A DNA stretch of 64,000 nucleotides, from the NCBI RefSeq assembly GCF_009363715.1, contig NZ_CP045404.1, positions 3,192,001-3,256,000 of the forward strand, written 5' to 3'. The translations under genes were made by a program, and so were the position numbers. Shown in pieces: positions 54,015 to 62,800 of the stretch; position 1 is the first letter of the stretch, and every line of letters starts with the position of its first letter. Origin of the DNA: Roseovarius sp. THAF9 (lineage in GTDB: Bacteria; Pseudomonadota; Alphaproteobacteria; Rhodobacterales; Rhodobacteraceae). The notes under the pieces were generated by a model. The model ran no database searches and had not been told where the DNA came from. It was given only the letters and a program-made list of their open reading frames with translations.

Positions 54015-55712
54015 TCAGACGCCGGTCACTTCGACGCTGTCGTTTTCCTGCACCGTGACGGTGCCCATTTTGCGGATGTGGCTTTCGACCACGTCCCAGA
54101 TCTGCGGTCCTTCGGTGCCCTCGTTGACCGAGGCCCAGCCGGCGATGACGTAGTTGCGCGACGGGTCGATCGGCTCGCCGCTGCTGAGCAGGGTCATGTT
54201 GCTGATCCGCTCGCCCTGCGGCTTGCTGACGTCGATGCTGTAGCCAAGGCCGCCGGTGCGGACCATGTCGCCGCCTTGCTGGTAATAGGGGTCGGGGTTG
54301 AAGATGTTGTCGGCCACGTCTTCCAGCACGACCTTGAGGAATTCACCGGTCATTTCCGTGCGATACGCCTCGCCATAGGTCATGGAGGTGACGTTCCAGA
54401 TATCCTCGCGGGTGATGTCCTGACCGGGGATCAGTGACGGCCCCCAGCGCACGCCGGGGCTGAGCGCGATTTCGGCGTCCCGCTCGGACAGGAGCGCGTC
54501 GCAAATGAGGTCGTCCCAGCTGCCGTTGAAGTTGCCGCGACGGTAAAGCAGACTATCGGTCTGGCCGATCACCTCTGACAACTTGTCCTCGTAAGGTGCG
54601 CGCTGTTCATTGATCAGGGCGGTCATGTCCGCATCGGGTTCGATCACGTCCGAGAAGATCGGGATCAGCTTGTGACGATAGCCCATCATCTGGCCGTCGC
54701 GGATGTCGAGATCGACGCGGCTGACGAATTTGCCGTTGCTGCCTGAGGCGATGATGAGCGTCTCGCCCGACAGAACCGGTTCCGGCAGCGCATCGTGGGT
54801 GTGGCCCGACAGGATCACGTCGATTCCGCTGACCACGGTGGCCATCTTCTTGTCCACGTCGAAGCCGTTATGGCTGAGCACCACGACACATTCCGCGCCC
54901 TCGCTGCGGACCTGGTCGACCATGGTCTGCATGTTCTCATCCCGGATGCCGAAGGCGTATTCCGGGAACATCCAGCCCGGGTTGGCGATGGGCATGTAGG
55001 GGAAGGCCTGACCGATCACGGCGATCTTGGTGCCGCCGCGTTCGAACATCGTGTAGGGTGGGAAGAGATCGGTGGGTTCGTCCCACTCGGCGTCGAAAAT
55101 ATTCTGGCCGAGCGCGGCGAACGGGAGAGACTCGACGAGCTCGGCCACGCGATCGGACCCCAGCGTGAATTCCCAGTGGAATGTCATCGCATCGGGTTTG
55201 AGCGCGTTCATCACGTTGACCATGTCCTGGCCTTGGGTGTGATAGCAGGTGTACGAGCCGTGCCACGTGTCGCCGCCATCGAGCAGAATGGCGTCGGGAC
55301 GGTCGGCCCGGATGGCGTTGACGACGGTCGCCACGCGGTCCAGCCCGCCGACGCGGCCGTATTCACGGGCCAGCGACGTGAAGTCGCCGCTGCTGAGCGC
55401 ATAGTGGCTGGGGCTGCCATCCTCGATGCCGTAGAGGCGGCGGAAATCGGCGCCGGTGACATGCGGCACCTCGCCCTTGTTCTCGCCCACGCCGATATTG
55501 ACCGAAGGTTCGCGGAAATAGATCGGTTTCAGCTGCGCGTGGATGTCGGTGACGTGGATCAGGGACACGTTGCCGAACGTGTCGAACTGCAAGAGCTGGT
55601 CCTGTGTCAGCGACTGTTGCGCGGCCAGCTTGGCCCAGTTGCCGAAGCCAGAGGCCCCGACGAGTGCCGATGCCGCAATGCCGACCTGTAGGAAATCCCT
55701 GCGCGAAATCAT
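54015..55712 (-). CDS. soxB: SoxB, sulfate thioesterase/thiohydrolase
   Basis: A 565-residue dimanganese hydrolase of the 5'-nucleotidase fold, releasing sulfate from SoxY-bound cysteine S-thiosulfonate. A Tat motif (SRRDFLQVGIAASALVGASG) is followed by metal-site motifs LIHVTDIHAQLKP, LLDGGDTWHGS, VVLSHNGFDVD and LSGHTHDALPEP. The ATG at 55712 is used; a TTG six codons upstream lacks a ribosome-binding site. It lies 25 bases upstream of soxC. Confidence 0.95.
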   Translation of the reverse strand: MISRRDFLQVGIAASALVGASGFGNWAKLAAQQSLTQDQLLQFDTFGNVSLIHVTDIHAQLKPIYFREPSVNIGVGENKGEVPHVTGADFRRLYGIEDGSPSHYALSSGDFTSLAREYGRVGGLDRVATVVNAIRADRPDAILLDGGDTWHGSYTCYHTQGQDMVNVMNALKPDAMTFHWEFTLGSDRVAELVESLPFAALGQNIFDAEWDEPTDLFPPYTMFERGGTKIAVIGQAFPYMPIANPGWMFPEYAFGIRDENMQTMVDQVRSEGAECVVVLSHNGFDVDKKMATVVSGIDVILSGHTHDALPEPVLSGETLIIASGSNGKFVSRVDLDIRDGQMMGYRHKLIPIFSDVIEPDADMTALINEQRAPYEDKLSEVIGQTDSLLYRRGNFNGSWDDLICDALLSERDAEIALSPGVRWGPSLIPGQDITREDIWNVTSMTYGEAYRTEMTGEFLKVVLEDVADNIFNPDPYYQQGGDMVRTGGLGYSIDVSKPQGERISNMTLLSSGEPIDPSRNYVIAGWASVNEGTEGPQIWDVVESHIRKMGTVTVQENDSVEVTGV

Positions 55713-55802
55713 GAGTGGTTCATCCTTCAAGACATATGCGCATATTTGAATGTAGCGCAGATGAAAAAGGCCCCGCCTATGCGACGGAGCCTTGAATTGA
55801 GT

Positions 55803-56663
55803 TTAATTTCGGACCGACGGTCCTTCGACGCTGAGGCCGTTGCCGCGCGATGCGACATAAAGCTCGAGCGCCACGAACTCCGGGCTGCCGGGCGAGAAGG
55901 TGTGTGCCCGGGTGTCTCGGATGCAGCCCTTGAAGCGGGCATGCACGGCGTTCAGCTTGGTGTTCTTCAGACGGTAGGTCGGAAAGCCGTTGATCTGGCC
56001 CTGGCTGAGATGGTCGGCGCGGATCATATTGCCGTAATTGTCTTCGTGACAATTGGCGCAGCTGAGTTCCAGCTGACCGTAGCGGGTATAGTAGATCTCC
56101 TTGCCCTTTTCCCAGGTGGACTGGGCCGGGCCGTCGATGGCCACGTTCACGGGCATGCCACGCGACACCGAGGCCAGCAGCGCCGACATGTTGGTCATGT
56201 CACCGCCGGCGTATTTCCACGGCTCGGCCCCCATGCGGTTTTCGCGGCAGTCGTTGACCTGCATCTCGATCGTGCGAACTTCGCCGGCATCCTCGTTCCA
56301 CTTGGGATAGACCGCCTTGACGCCAGCCATGCTGTCGACGTCGTTGTGGCACGACGCGCAGGACTTGCCCTCGGACCCTTCCGCCGTGTTCCAGACCTCG
56401 GCGGCCTGTTCCACCCAGAGCATCGCCGGGTTGTCGAAATCGTCGGTCTGCACCGCCTGCGTCTCGTCCGAGCGGAACCGCCAACCCGAATAGATCGTGT
56501 CGATGTTTTCCATATGCGCAGGCGCATCGGTCTTGGTGACCATTTCGATATCTTCGTTGACCACCAGTTCGTCTTCGTCGGGCCCGGCATAGGCGGCCAG
56601 CGCGAACACGCTGGCGGCTGCTGCCATGATCAGACGCCCACCCGTTACAGTCGTTCTTGTCAT
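55803..56663 (-). CDS. soxA: SoxA, diheme cytochrome of SoxAX
   Basis: A 286-residue periplasmic protein. Heme motifs are CASCHNDVDS and CANCHEDNYG, so this is the diheme form. The active-site cysteine that becomes a persulfide heme ligand lies in FKGCIRDTRAHTF. SoxAX attaches thiosulfate oxidatively to SoxY. A signal peptide covers LIMAAAASVFALAAYAG. It follows soxZ by 26 bases. Confidence 0.95.
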   Translation of the reverse strand: MTRTTVTGGRLIMAAAASVFALAAYAGPDEDELVVNEDIEMVTKTDAPAHMENIDTIYSGWRFRSDETQAVQTDDFDNPAMLWVEQAAEVWNTAEGSEGKSCASCHNDVDSMAGVKAVYPKWNEDAGEVRTIEMQVNDCRENRMGAEPWKYAGGDMTNMSALLASVSRGMPVNVAIDGPAQSTWEKGKEIYYTRYGQLELSCANCHEDNYGNMIRADHLSQGQINGFPTYRLKNTKLNAVHARFKGCIRDTRAHTFSPGSPEFVALELYVASRGNGLSVEGPSVRN

Positions 56664-56689
56664 GTTATCCTCCCTGACGCCGAGGCGCC

Positions 56690-57019
56690 TTATCCGACCG
56701 TAACCGTCTTGGTCTCTTCGTAGACGGACCCGTCATCGTCATGCCAGGTGAACGTGAAGTCACCGGTTTCGGGCACGGTCGCCTCGAATTCGAAGAACGG
56801 GTTGGTCGAGATCGCCGGCTCCAGCGTGACGTCGATCACGTTCTCGCCGTTGAAGTCTACAACGAAGCGGTTGATGATCGAGCGCGGAATGACGTTGCCG
56901 TCATCGTCCTTGCGCTGACCGCTTTCCATCTGGTGGCTGATCAGCGTCTTGATGGTGATCGTTTCGCCGGCGGACGCCGACTTCGGGACCTTGACGCGGG
57001 GTTTTACACCTTCGGCCAT
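56690..57019 (-). CDS. soxZ: SoxZ, carrier-complex subunit
   Basis: A 109-residue immunoglobulin-like protein without a signal peptide (it is exported with Tat-borne SoxY). PRVKVPKSASAGETITIKTLI and TDTGDFTFTWHDDDG-like strands (here PETGDFTFTWHDD) are typical. The partner soxY ends 23 bases upstream. Confidence 0.95.
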   Translation of the reverse strand: MAEGVKPRVKVPKSASAGETITIKTLISHQMESGQRKDDDGNVIPRSIINRFVVDFNGENVIDVTLEPAISTNPFFEFEATVPETGDFTFTWHDDDGSVYEETKTVTVG

Positions 57020-57042
57020 GTTCTAATCTCCTTGTCCTCTAC

Positions 57043-57465
57043 TCAGCCGCCGCAGCCGCCGATGGTGACTTTGACGTTTGCCGATGCCTGCTTGTACGAG
57101 CCATCTTCCATCTGGGCGACGGCGATGACGTTCTGCGTGCCGGCAAGGCGGATACGGGTCGACGCGAATTGCGACGCGGCCAGCGGGCCGAACTTGAACG
57201 TGGCAACGGCGGGCGTCGGGTTGCCATCGGCGAAAACCGAAATGGCAACGGCGCCCGGGGCGCTGACCTCGATCGGCACGGTGTTGCCGTTCTCGGCGAT
57301 TTCCGGCGCGGTCAGTTCGACACCGCCCTCGCCCACATCGGCGCCGCCGGTGAATTTCGCGATTGCGTCTTCGGTGGCCGACGCGAAGGCCGGCAGCGCG
57401 CCGAAGGCCGTCACGGCTGCGCCTGCGGTGCTCAGCACCAGCATCTTTCGGCGATTCAGTTTCAT
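57043..57465 (-). CDS. soxY: SoxY, sulfur carrier protein
   Basis: A 140-residue protein ending in GGCGG, where the swinging-arm cysteine carries all pathway intermediates. The N-terminus has a Tat-like signal (LNRRKMLVLSTAGAAVTAFG). The core strand motifs GNTVPIEVSAPGAVAI and LAGTQNVIAVAQMEDG are typical. It lies between soxX and soxZ. Confidence 0.96.
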   Translation of the reverse strand: MKLNRRKMLVLSTAGAAVTAFGALPAFASATEDAIAKFTGGADVGEGGVELTAPEIAENGNTVPIEVSAPGAVAISVFADGNPTPAVATFKFGPLAASQFASTRIRLAGTQNVIAVAQMEDGSYKQASANVKVTIGGCGG

Positions 57466-57486
57466 CTTGTCCTCCAGATATCTGAG

Positions 57487-57960
57487 TTATTCGTACTTGA
57501 GCGTCATCAGGTAGGAGACGACGTCTTCGATTTGCTGGCCAGTCAACAGCGGCTCGACCTCACCCTCGTGGGCCTTGCCGGTATAGGCGTCGCCAAGGCG
57601 CGTGAAGCCGTCGACCTTGTAGAAGGCCGGCATCATCGTGCCTTCGAACATGACCTTGGCGTTGGCTACGATGCCGCGGATCTCGGCCTCGCTCCAGCGG
57701 TCGGCAACGCCATCGAGCGGCGGGCCGATTTCCCCGTGAAACTGAAGCTGCGACTGGTCAGAGATCATGTGGCAGGCGATGCAGTTGCCCGCCCCCTTGT
57801 TCATCAGCACGGCGCCCGCTTCGGGGTCACCGGGCTGGCCGGTCAGAGAAGTTTCAACCGCACCATCGACGTATTCGACGTCTTGCGGTGCAATGGTTTC
57901 CGCAGCCGCAACGGTCGCGAAAAGCGCTGCTCCGGCTACAAAAGCAGTTAGACGTGTCAT
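57487..57960 (-). CDS. soxX: SoxX, monoheme cytochrome of SoxAX
   Basis: A 157-residue secreted cytochrome with a signal peptide (LTAFVAGAALFATVAAA). The heme motif is CIACHMISDQ and the axial Met lies in GTMMPAFYK. The ATG at 57960 has GGGAGG upstream; the 23-codon upstream extension is not protein-like. It is the first gene of the soxXYZABCDEF run, behind a SoxR-type operator. Confidence 0.94.
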   Translation of the reverse strand: MTRLTAFVAGAALFATVAAAETIAPQDVEYVDGAVETSLTGQPGDPEAGAVLMNKGAGNCIACHMISDQSQLQFHGEIGPPLDGVADRWSEAEIRGIVANAKVMFEGTMMPAFYKVDGFTRLGDAYTGKAHEGEVEPLLTGQQIEDVVSYLMTLKYE

Positions 57961-58021
57961 GTGACCTCCCGTATGACAGTTACTGTATACTTGCACACAC
58001 AAAACCGATTCACGCAACAAC

Positions 58022-58041
58022 AAATTCAAGTAAGTGAATTT
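58022..58041. promoter_or_regulatory. SoxR operator candidate in the soxW-soxX gap
   Basis: AAATTCA and TGAATTT flank AGTAAG in a 20-base perfect dyad, containing an exact ATTC-N8-GAAT. It is 62 bases upstream of soxX. Binding of the SoxR repressor to the soxV-soxS and soxW-soxX gaps has been shown in another alphaproteobacterium, so the location is as expected. Confidence 0.7.
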
Positions 58042-58106
58042 TTAAATCTGTTCGCTTTCGCAGAAAAAACAGGCGGATTTCTTTGCGCGCGCAGCATTAC
58101 CTGTGC

Positions 58107-58658
58107 TTATTCCGCGAGTTTCCGCGCCAGGTATTTCTGGAACGGTTCGTCGCTCTCATACCCCTTTTCGACGACCCAGCGCAGCAGGTTCAGGGTGGTG
58201 CCTTTCTCGAATGCGCCGGGCATGGTGACGACCGCCAACTCGTCGGCAGGCAGCTTGCCTTCGGACTCTTCGGGGAAGAACATCATGGTGGGCGTGAACA
58301 TGGCATTCCAGCGGCGCACGGCGTCTTTCTCGGGCATCGCCTCGCCGTCGAAATCGGTCACTTCGACATCGCCGAACATGTTGATCTGCACCACGAAATA
58401 GTTGTCCTCGATAAACTGCTCGATCTCGGGGACGACGAACACTTCCTCGTGCATCTTGGTGCAATAGATGCAGCCGCGCTGTTCGATCAGGACGAGCAGG
58501 CGCTTGCCTTCGGCGGTCGCCTCTTCGAGGTCGTCGCCAAGATCCTTGAAGGTGTCGCGCATCCACGGGGCCTTGTGCAGGCCGTCGTCACCCAACTCGG
58601 CCGCGAAGACCGGCAGCGCGATCAGCGCGGCAGTCAGGAAAGCGAAAATTCTGGTCAT
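58107..58658 (-). CDS. soxW: SoxW, periplasmic thioredoxin
   Basis: A 183-residue protein with a signal peptide (IFAFLTAALIALPVFA). The redox motif is RGCIYCTKMHEEV (C-x-x-C), followed by VVQINMFGDVEVTDF and the cis-Pro segment FTPTMMFFPEE. It receives reducing power from SoxV and keeps SoxY or other periplasmic thiols reduced. It lies 17 bases after soxV. Confidence 0.93.
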   Translation of the reverse strand: MTRIFAFLTAALIALPVFAAELGDDGLHKAPWMRDTFKDLGDDLEEATAEGKRLLVLIEQRGCIYCTKMHEEVFVVPEIEQFIEDNYFVVQINMFGDVEVTDFDGEAMPEKDAVRRWNAMFTPTMMFFPEESEGKLPADELAVVTMPGAFEKGTTLNLLRWVVEKGYESDEPFQKYLARKLAE

Positions 58659-58675
58659 CTGAAGACTCCTCCCGT

Positions 58676-59416
58676 TTATCCGATTGTGCTGAACCAGGGG
58701 ACATTTTCAAGCATCCACTGGGCGATGATGTTCACCGAATTGGTCGCGATCAGGACGCCGAACAGGATCAGCAGCGCGCCCATGATCCTCTCAATCAGGC
58801 CTAGATGGCGGCGGAACCGCGCCATGAACCGCATGAACGGGCCGATGAAGAGCGCCGCCGCGATGAAGGGCAGCGTCATGCCGAGACCGTAGACGAAAAG
58901 CAGCGTGGCGCCCTGTGACGCCGACTCCTGTCCCGCCGCCGTGAACAGGATCGCGGCCAGAACCGGCCCGACGCAGGGCGTCCAGCCGAAGGCGAAGGCA
59001 AGGCCGATCACGAAGGCGCCGGCAAGCCCGACATTGCTGGTGTCGCCGGCATCCGCCCGAAACTGGCGATAGAGAATGCCGATGCGGACTACGCCAAGGA
59101 AATGCAGGCCCATCGCGATGATGATCGCCGCCGCGACCCAGCGCAGGACGTCGAAATACTCCTGCACCAGCTGGCCGAAGGCGGTGGCCGAGGCCCCCAG
59201 CCCGACGAAAACGGTGATCACGCCAAGCGCAAAGAAGCATGCCGCGAGGAAGGCGCGCACGCGCACCCCGCGTGAGATTTCGGCCTCTGCCGTGATCTGG
59301 TTCATGCCCACCCCGGCCAGGTAGCTGAGGTAGAATGGCACGATCGGCAGGATGCAGGGCGACAGGAACGACAAAAGCCCCGCGATCAACGCCCCGTAGA
59401 TCGTTACGTCAAACAT
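58676..59416 (-). CDS. soxV: SoxV, CcdA-like thiol-disulfide transporter
   Basis: A 246-residue inner-membrane protein with six or more helices that moves electrons from cytoplasmic thioredoxin to the periplasm. SFLSPCILPIVPFYLSYLAG carries the first redox cysteine and FAFGWTPCVGPVLAAIL the second, the standard CcdA pair. It heads the soxVW unit, divergent from soxS across a SoxR-type operator. Confidence 0.94.
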   Translation of the reverse strand: MFDVTIYGALIAGLLSFLSPCILPIVPFYLSYLAGVGMNQITAEAEISRGVRVRAFLAACFFALGVITVFVGLGASATAFGQLVQEYFDVLRWVAAAIIIAMGLHFLGVVRIGILYRQFRADAGDTSNVGLAGAFVIGLAFAFGWTPCVGPVLAAILFTAAGQESASQGATLLFVYGLGMTLPFIAAALFIGPFMRFMARFRRHLGLIERIMGALLILFGVLIATNSVNIIAQWMLENVPWFSTIG

Positions 59417-59441
59417 TCACAGACCCACCGCATTTTCTTGA

Positions 59442-59460
59442 AATATTCGAATATTAGATT
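59442..59460. promoter_or_regulatory. SoxR operator candidate in the soxV-soxS gap
   Basis: AATATTCGAATATT (59442-59455) is a perfect 14-bp palindrome, overlapped by ATTC-N8-GATT (59445-59460), one base off the ATTC-N8-GAAT pattern. It lies between the divergent soxV and soxS starts, 26 bases from soxV. Confidence 0.55.
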
Positions 59461-59497
59461 ATGATCGGTTCTAGCAAGCCGTCAATCGGAGTTTCAC

Positions 59498-59866
59498 GTG
59501 GCAGCGATCAGAGCATTCCTGCTCGTTATCCTGACCTGGCTTCCCGCGCCCATGCTGGCAGAGACCTATCTGCTGATGGCCGAGGAAGACGGGTGTTATT
59601 GGTGTGCCCAGTGGAACGAGGAGGTTTCGGCGAAATATCCGAAAACCCCCGAAGGACAAGCCGCGCCACTGCGCCGCTATGATCTTTACAGCGAATCGCC
59701 GGACGTGGAATTCGCCCGGCGCGTGCGCTTTACGCCCACCTTCATCCTTGTCCGGGACGGCACCGAACTGGGCCGGATCGAAGGATACCCCGGAGAGGAT
59801 TTCTTTTGGGGTCTGCTTGGCATGATGCTGGAAGAGGCGCGCATCGACCTCGACAAAACAGGCTGA
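59498..59866 (+). CDS. soxS: SoxS, periplasmic thioredoxin-like protein
   Basis: A 122-residue protein with a signal peptide (IRAFLLVILTWLPAPMLA). The motif CYWCAQWNEEV and the cis-Pro RFTPTFILVRDG identify SoxS, which reactivates SoxYZ by thiol exchange. It starts with GTG, supported by GGAG seven bases upstream, and ends eight bases before soxR. Confidence 0.9.
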   Translation: MAAIRAFLLVILTWLPAPMLAETYLLMAEEDGCYWCAQWNEEVSAKYPKTPEGQAAPLRRYDLYSESPDVEFARRVRFTPTFILVRDGTELGRIEGYPGEDFFWGLLGMMLEEARIDLDKTG

Positions 59867-59874
59867 CGAAACCT

Positions 59875-60255
59875 ATGACACTCGATCCCCAGAATTCTTC
59901 CGACGCATCCGAGCCCGAAACGCGGCTGCCGGTGCTCGACGCGAACATGCGCGCCGAGGACATGGAAAAGATGATGAAGAACGCCCAGCGGGCGTCGAAC
60001 TTCCTGAAGGCGATCAGCCACGAGGGGCGGCTGATGATCCTGTGCCATCTGGCCTCGGGCGAGAAGTCGGTGACGGAACTGGAAGACCTGTTGTCGGCGC
60101 GTCAGGCGGCGGTGTCGCAGCAGCTGACACGCCTTCGGCTGGAAGGGTTGGTGACGCCCCGGCGCGAGGGCAAGGCGATCTACTACAGCTTGACAGACGA
60201 CAGACCGCGGCAAATCATGGAGGTCGTCTATGACCTCTTTTGCAGGGAAGACTGA
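59875..60255 (+). CDS. soxR: SoxR, ArsR-family repressor with SqrR-like cysteine pair
   Basis: A 126-residue winged-helix repressor. The recognition region LSARQAAVSQQLTRLRLEGLV is ArsR-type. Cys57 (LMILCHLASGE) and Cys123 (YDLFCRED) are 66 residues apart, the same spacing as Cys41 and Cys107 in the persulfide sensor SqrR and as in BigR. It should release DNA when a persulfide bridges these cysteines. The start at 59875 (MTLDPQNSS) avoids a 23-codon overlap with soxS. Confidence 0.92.
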   Translation: MTLDPQNSSDASEPETRLPVLDANMRAEDMEKMMKNAQRASNFLKAISHEGRLMILCHLASGEKSVTELEDLLSARQAAVSQQLTRLRLEGLVTPRREGKAIYYSLTDDRPRQIMEVVYDLFCRED

Positions 60256-60297
60256 CCGGGATTGAGGAGAGGTTCCGGTCGTTAAACGGGAACCAAG

Positions 60298-61353
60298 ATG
60301 CTGGACGTTCTGGGCGAAGCCAATAGCGCAGCCTTGATCGGGCTGTTGGGTGGTCTGGCCTTGGGGCTGGCCGCGCGGCTGGGGCGATTCTGCACGCTGG
60401 GCGCGATCGAGGACGTGCTCTATTCCTCGGATGATCGCCGCATCCGCATGTGGGGCATCGCCATCGGCGTGGCCATCATAGGCACGCATTTCGCCATGGC
60501 CGGTGGCTTGATGGACGGCACCGCCACCGCGTATCTCGACAGGGTCTGGAACCCTTTGGGCACCATCATCGGCGGGCTGATGTTCGGCTATGGCATGGCG
60601 CTGTCGGGCAATTGCGGCTACGGGGCGCTGGCGCGGCTGGGGGGCGGCGACCTGCGGTCTTTCGTCATCGTGATCGTGATGGGACTGTCGGCCTACCTGG
60701 TGATGTCCGGCCCGCTGGCCCATTTCCGCGTCTGGCTTTTCACTGTCGAGGAAGGCGCAAGATCGCCCCAAGGGTTCAGCCAGTTGGCGCAGGTGCATCT
60801 GGGGATTGGCCCCGCTCTGACCGGTCTTCTTCTGGGAGGGGCCATCCTGATATTTTCCCTCGCCAGTGCCCGGATGCTGCGCTCGCTGAACATGGTGTTC
60901 TGGGCCGCCGTGGTGGGCATAGCTATCGTCCTTGGCTGGGTCGGCACCTACTGGGTGGCCATGACGGGGTTCGAGGCCGAACCGATCGAGACCCATTCCT
61001 TCGCCGCGCCCATCGGCGACACAATCTATTACGCGATGACCGCCTCGGGCAACAGCCTGTCGTTCAGCGTGGGTTCGGTACTGGGCGTGGTTGTGGGCGC
61101 CTTCGTCGGGTCGCTTTTCAAGGGGCATTTCCGCTGGGAAGCCTGCGAGGACCCGCGCGAATTGAAGCGGCAGATCTTCGGTGCGGCCCTGATGGGGCCG
61201 GGTGCGATCTTGGCGGTGGGGTGCAGTATCGGACAGGGGGTTTCGGCCTTTTCGGTGCTGGCCTTTTCCGCGCCGGTGGCGTTTCTGGCGATCTTTGCCG
61301 GGGCGGCGCTGGGGTTGAAACAGCTGATCACCGGGTTCGCGCCGGCGGAATAA
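60298..61353 (+). CDS. soxT: YeeE/YedE-family sulfur-compound transporter (SoxT-like)
   Basis: A 351-residue membrane protein with about ten helices. Conserved cysteines are in RFCTLGAIEDV, LSGNCGYGALARLGG and LAVGCSIGQGVSAFS, the pattern of thiosulfate transporters TsuA/YeeE. It follows soxR by 42 bases and is likely in the same operon. It differs clearly from the transporter at 46510, so the locus has two. soxT is used for such genes beside soxRS; the name is tentative. Confidence 0.88.
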   Translation: MLDVLGEANSAALIGLLGGLALGLAARLGRFCTLGAIEDVLYSSDDRRIRMWGIAIGVAIIGTHFAMAGGLMDGTATAYLDRVWNPLGTIIGGLMFGYGMALSGNCGYGALARLGGGDLRSFVIVIVMGLSAYLVMSGPLAHFRVWLFTVEEGARSPQGFSQLAQVHLGIGPALTGLLLGGAILIFSLASARMLRSLNMVFWAAVVGIAIVLGWVGTYWVAMTGFEAEPIETHSFAAPIGDTIYYAMTASGNSLSFSVGSVLGVVVGAFVGSLFKGHFRWEACEDPRELKRQIFGAALMGPGAILAVGCSIGQGVSAFSVLAFSAPVAFLAIFAGAALGLKQLITGFAPAE

Positions 61354-61365
61354 CCAACCGGCGGA

Positions 61366-61396
61366 CAAAAAGGCCACGCCGGGATAGCGCGGCCTT
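61366..61396 (-). terminator. Rho-independent terminator of the aminotransferase gene
   Basis: On the minus strand AAGGCCGCGC and GCGTGGCCTT form a 10-bp stem with one mismatch, followed by TTTTTG. It is 23 bases past the stop codon of the aminotransferase. On the plus strand the preceding A-run and stem may also end soxT transcription. Confidence 0.8.
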
Positions 61397-61418
61397 AATC
61401 GATTCCCACAGGACGGTC

Positions 61419-62789
61419 TTAGCCCAGCACGTTTTTCACGACCTTGCCCAGCTTGGTGGCCACTTCGTCGGCCTCTTCGCGGGTCATGCAGAAGGGCGGC
61501 GCGAAGCCAAGGATATCGCCCTGCGGCATGGCGCGGGAAATCACGCCCTCCTTGACCAGTTCACCGGCCAGCCGTGCGCCGACCTTTTCCGAGGCGTCGA
61601 AGAACACGCGATCGTCGCGGTCCTTGACGAACTCCACGGCACAGAGCAGGCCCTCGCCGCGCACTTCGCCGACATGGGCATGGTCTCCCACGGCCTCGGT
61701 CAGCGCCTTCTTGAAGTAGGCGCCCACCTCGCCGGAGTTTTGAACCAGATTCAGGTCGTCGATCAGCTTGAGGTTGGCGACACCGGCGGCGGCCCCGATG
61801 GGATGCGCCGAGTAGGTCCAGCCATGGCCGATGGGGCCGTTCTCATCCGTGCCTTGCTCCAGCACTTTCCAGACCTTGTCGGACACGATGGACCCGGACA
61901 GGGGCGCATAGGCCGAGGTCAGGCCCTTGGCGATGGTGATGATGTCGGGCTTGATGCCGTAATGGTCCGAGCCCATCATGCTGCCCAGGCGGCCAAAGCC
62001 GGTGACGACCTCGTCGGCGATCAGCAGGATGTCGTGCTTGGCCAGCACTTCCTGAATCGCGGCCCAATAGCCGGCGGGCGGCGGCACCAGGCCCCCGGTG
62101 CCCAGCGCGGGTTCACCGATGAAGGCGCCGATGGTGTCCGCCCCCTCGCGTTCAATCAGCGCCTCCAGCTCGGCCACGCAATGGGCGACGAACTGCTCCT
62201 CGGTCTGGTTCACATCGGCGCGGCGATAGTAATAGGGCGCCTCGGTGTGCAGCACCTGCGCCAGCGGCAGGTCGAACTTCTGGTGAAACAGGTGCAGCCC
62301 GGTCAGCGAGCCGGTCATCAGGCCCGAGCCGTGATAGCCGCGCCAGCGCGAGATGATCTTTTTCTTCTGGGGAAGCCCGCGGATGTTGTTGTAGTACCAG
62401 ACCAGCTTGATGTTGGTCTCGTTGGCGTCCGAGCCGCTGAGGCCGAAATAGACTTTCGACATGTGGTCCGGCGCGCGGTCCAGCACCATCTTGGCCAGCG
62501 TGATCGCGGCCTCGGTGCCGTGGCCGACATAGGCGTGGTAATAGGCCAGTTCGCGCGCCTGTTCGGCGATTGCGTCGGCAATCTCGGGCCGGCCATAGCC
62601 GACGTTCACGCAGTAAAGCCCGGCAAAAGCATCGAGCAGGCGGTTGCCGTCGCGGTCCTCGATATGACAGCCGGAGCCGCCGGTCACGATGCGCTGCGGG
62701 GCCTCACCCCGGGCGAATTCCGCCAGGTGGGTCGAGGGATGGAAAAAGTTTTCGCGGTCCCACTGGTCAAGTTGATCGTTCTTAAGCAT
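61419..62789 (-). CDS. Class III (omega) aminotransferase
   Basis: A 456-residue PLP enzyme. [76 protein letters not shown] and the lysine region [15 protein letters not shown] define subgroup III. The pattern fits pyruvate-dependent omega-transaminases such as those for GABA, taurine or putrescine. With a semialdehyde dehydrogenase 11 bases upstream, GABA to succinate is the likely route. AAGGAGAG precedes the ATG at 62789. Confidence 0.9.
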   Translation of the reverse strand: MLKNDQLDQWDRENFFHPSTHLAEFARGEAPQRIVTGGSGCHIEDRDGNRLLDAFAGLYCVNVGYGRPEIADAIAEQARELAYYHAYVGHGTEAAITLAKMVLDRAPDHMSKVYFGLSGSDANETNIKLVWYYNNIRGLPQKKKIISRWRGYHGSGLMTGSLTGLHLFHQKFDLPLAQVLHTEAPYYYRRADVNQTEEQFVAHCVAELEALIEREGADTIGAFIGEPALGTGGLVPPPAGYWAAIQEVLAKHDILLIADEVVTGFGRLGSMMGSDHYGIKPDIITIAKGLTSAYAPLSGSIVSDKVWKVLEQGTDENGPIGHGWTYSAHPIGAAAGVANLKLIDDLNLVQNSGEVGAYFKKALTEAVGDHAHVGEVRGEGLLCAVEFVKDRDDRVFFDASEKVGARLAGELVKEGVISRAMPQGDILGFAPPFCMTREEADEVATKLGKVVKNVLG

Positions 62790-62800
62790 TCGTACTCTCC

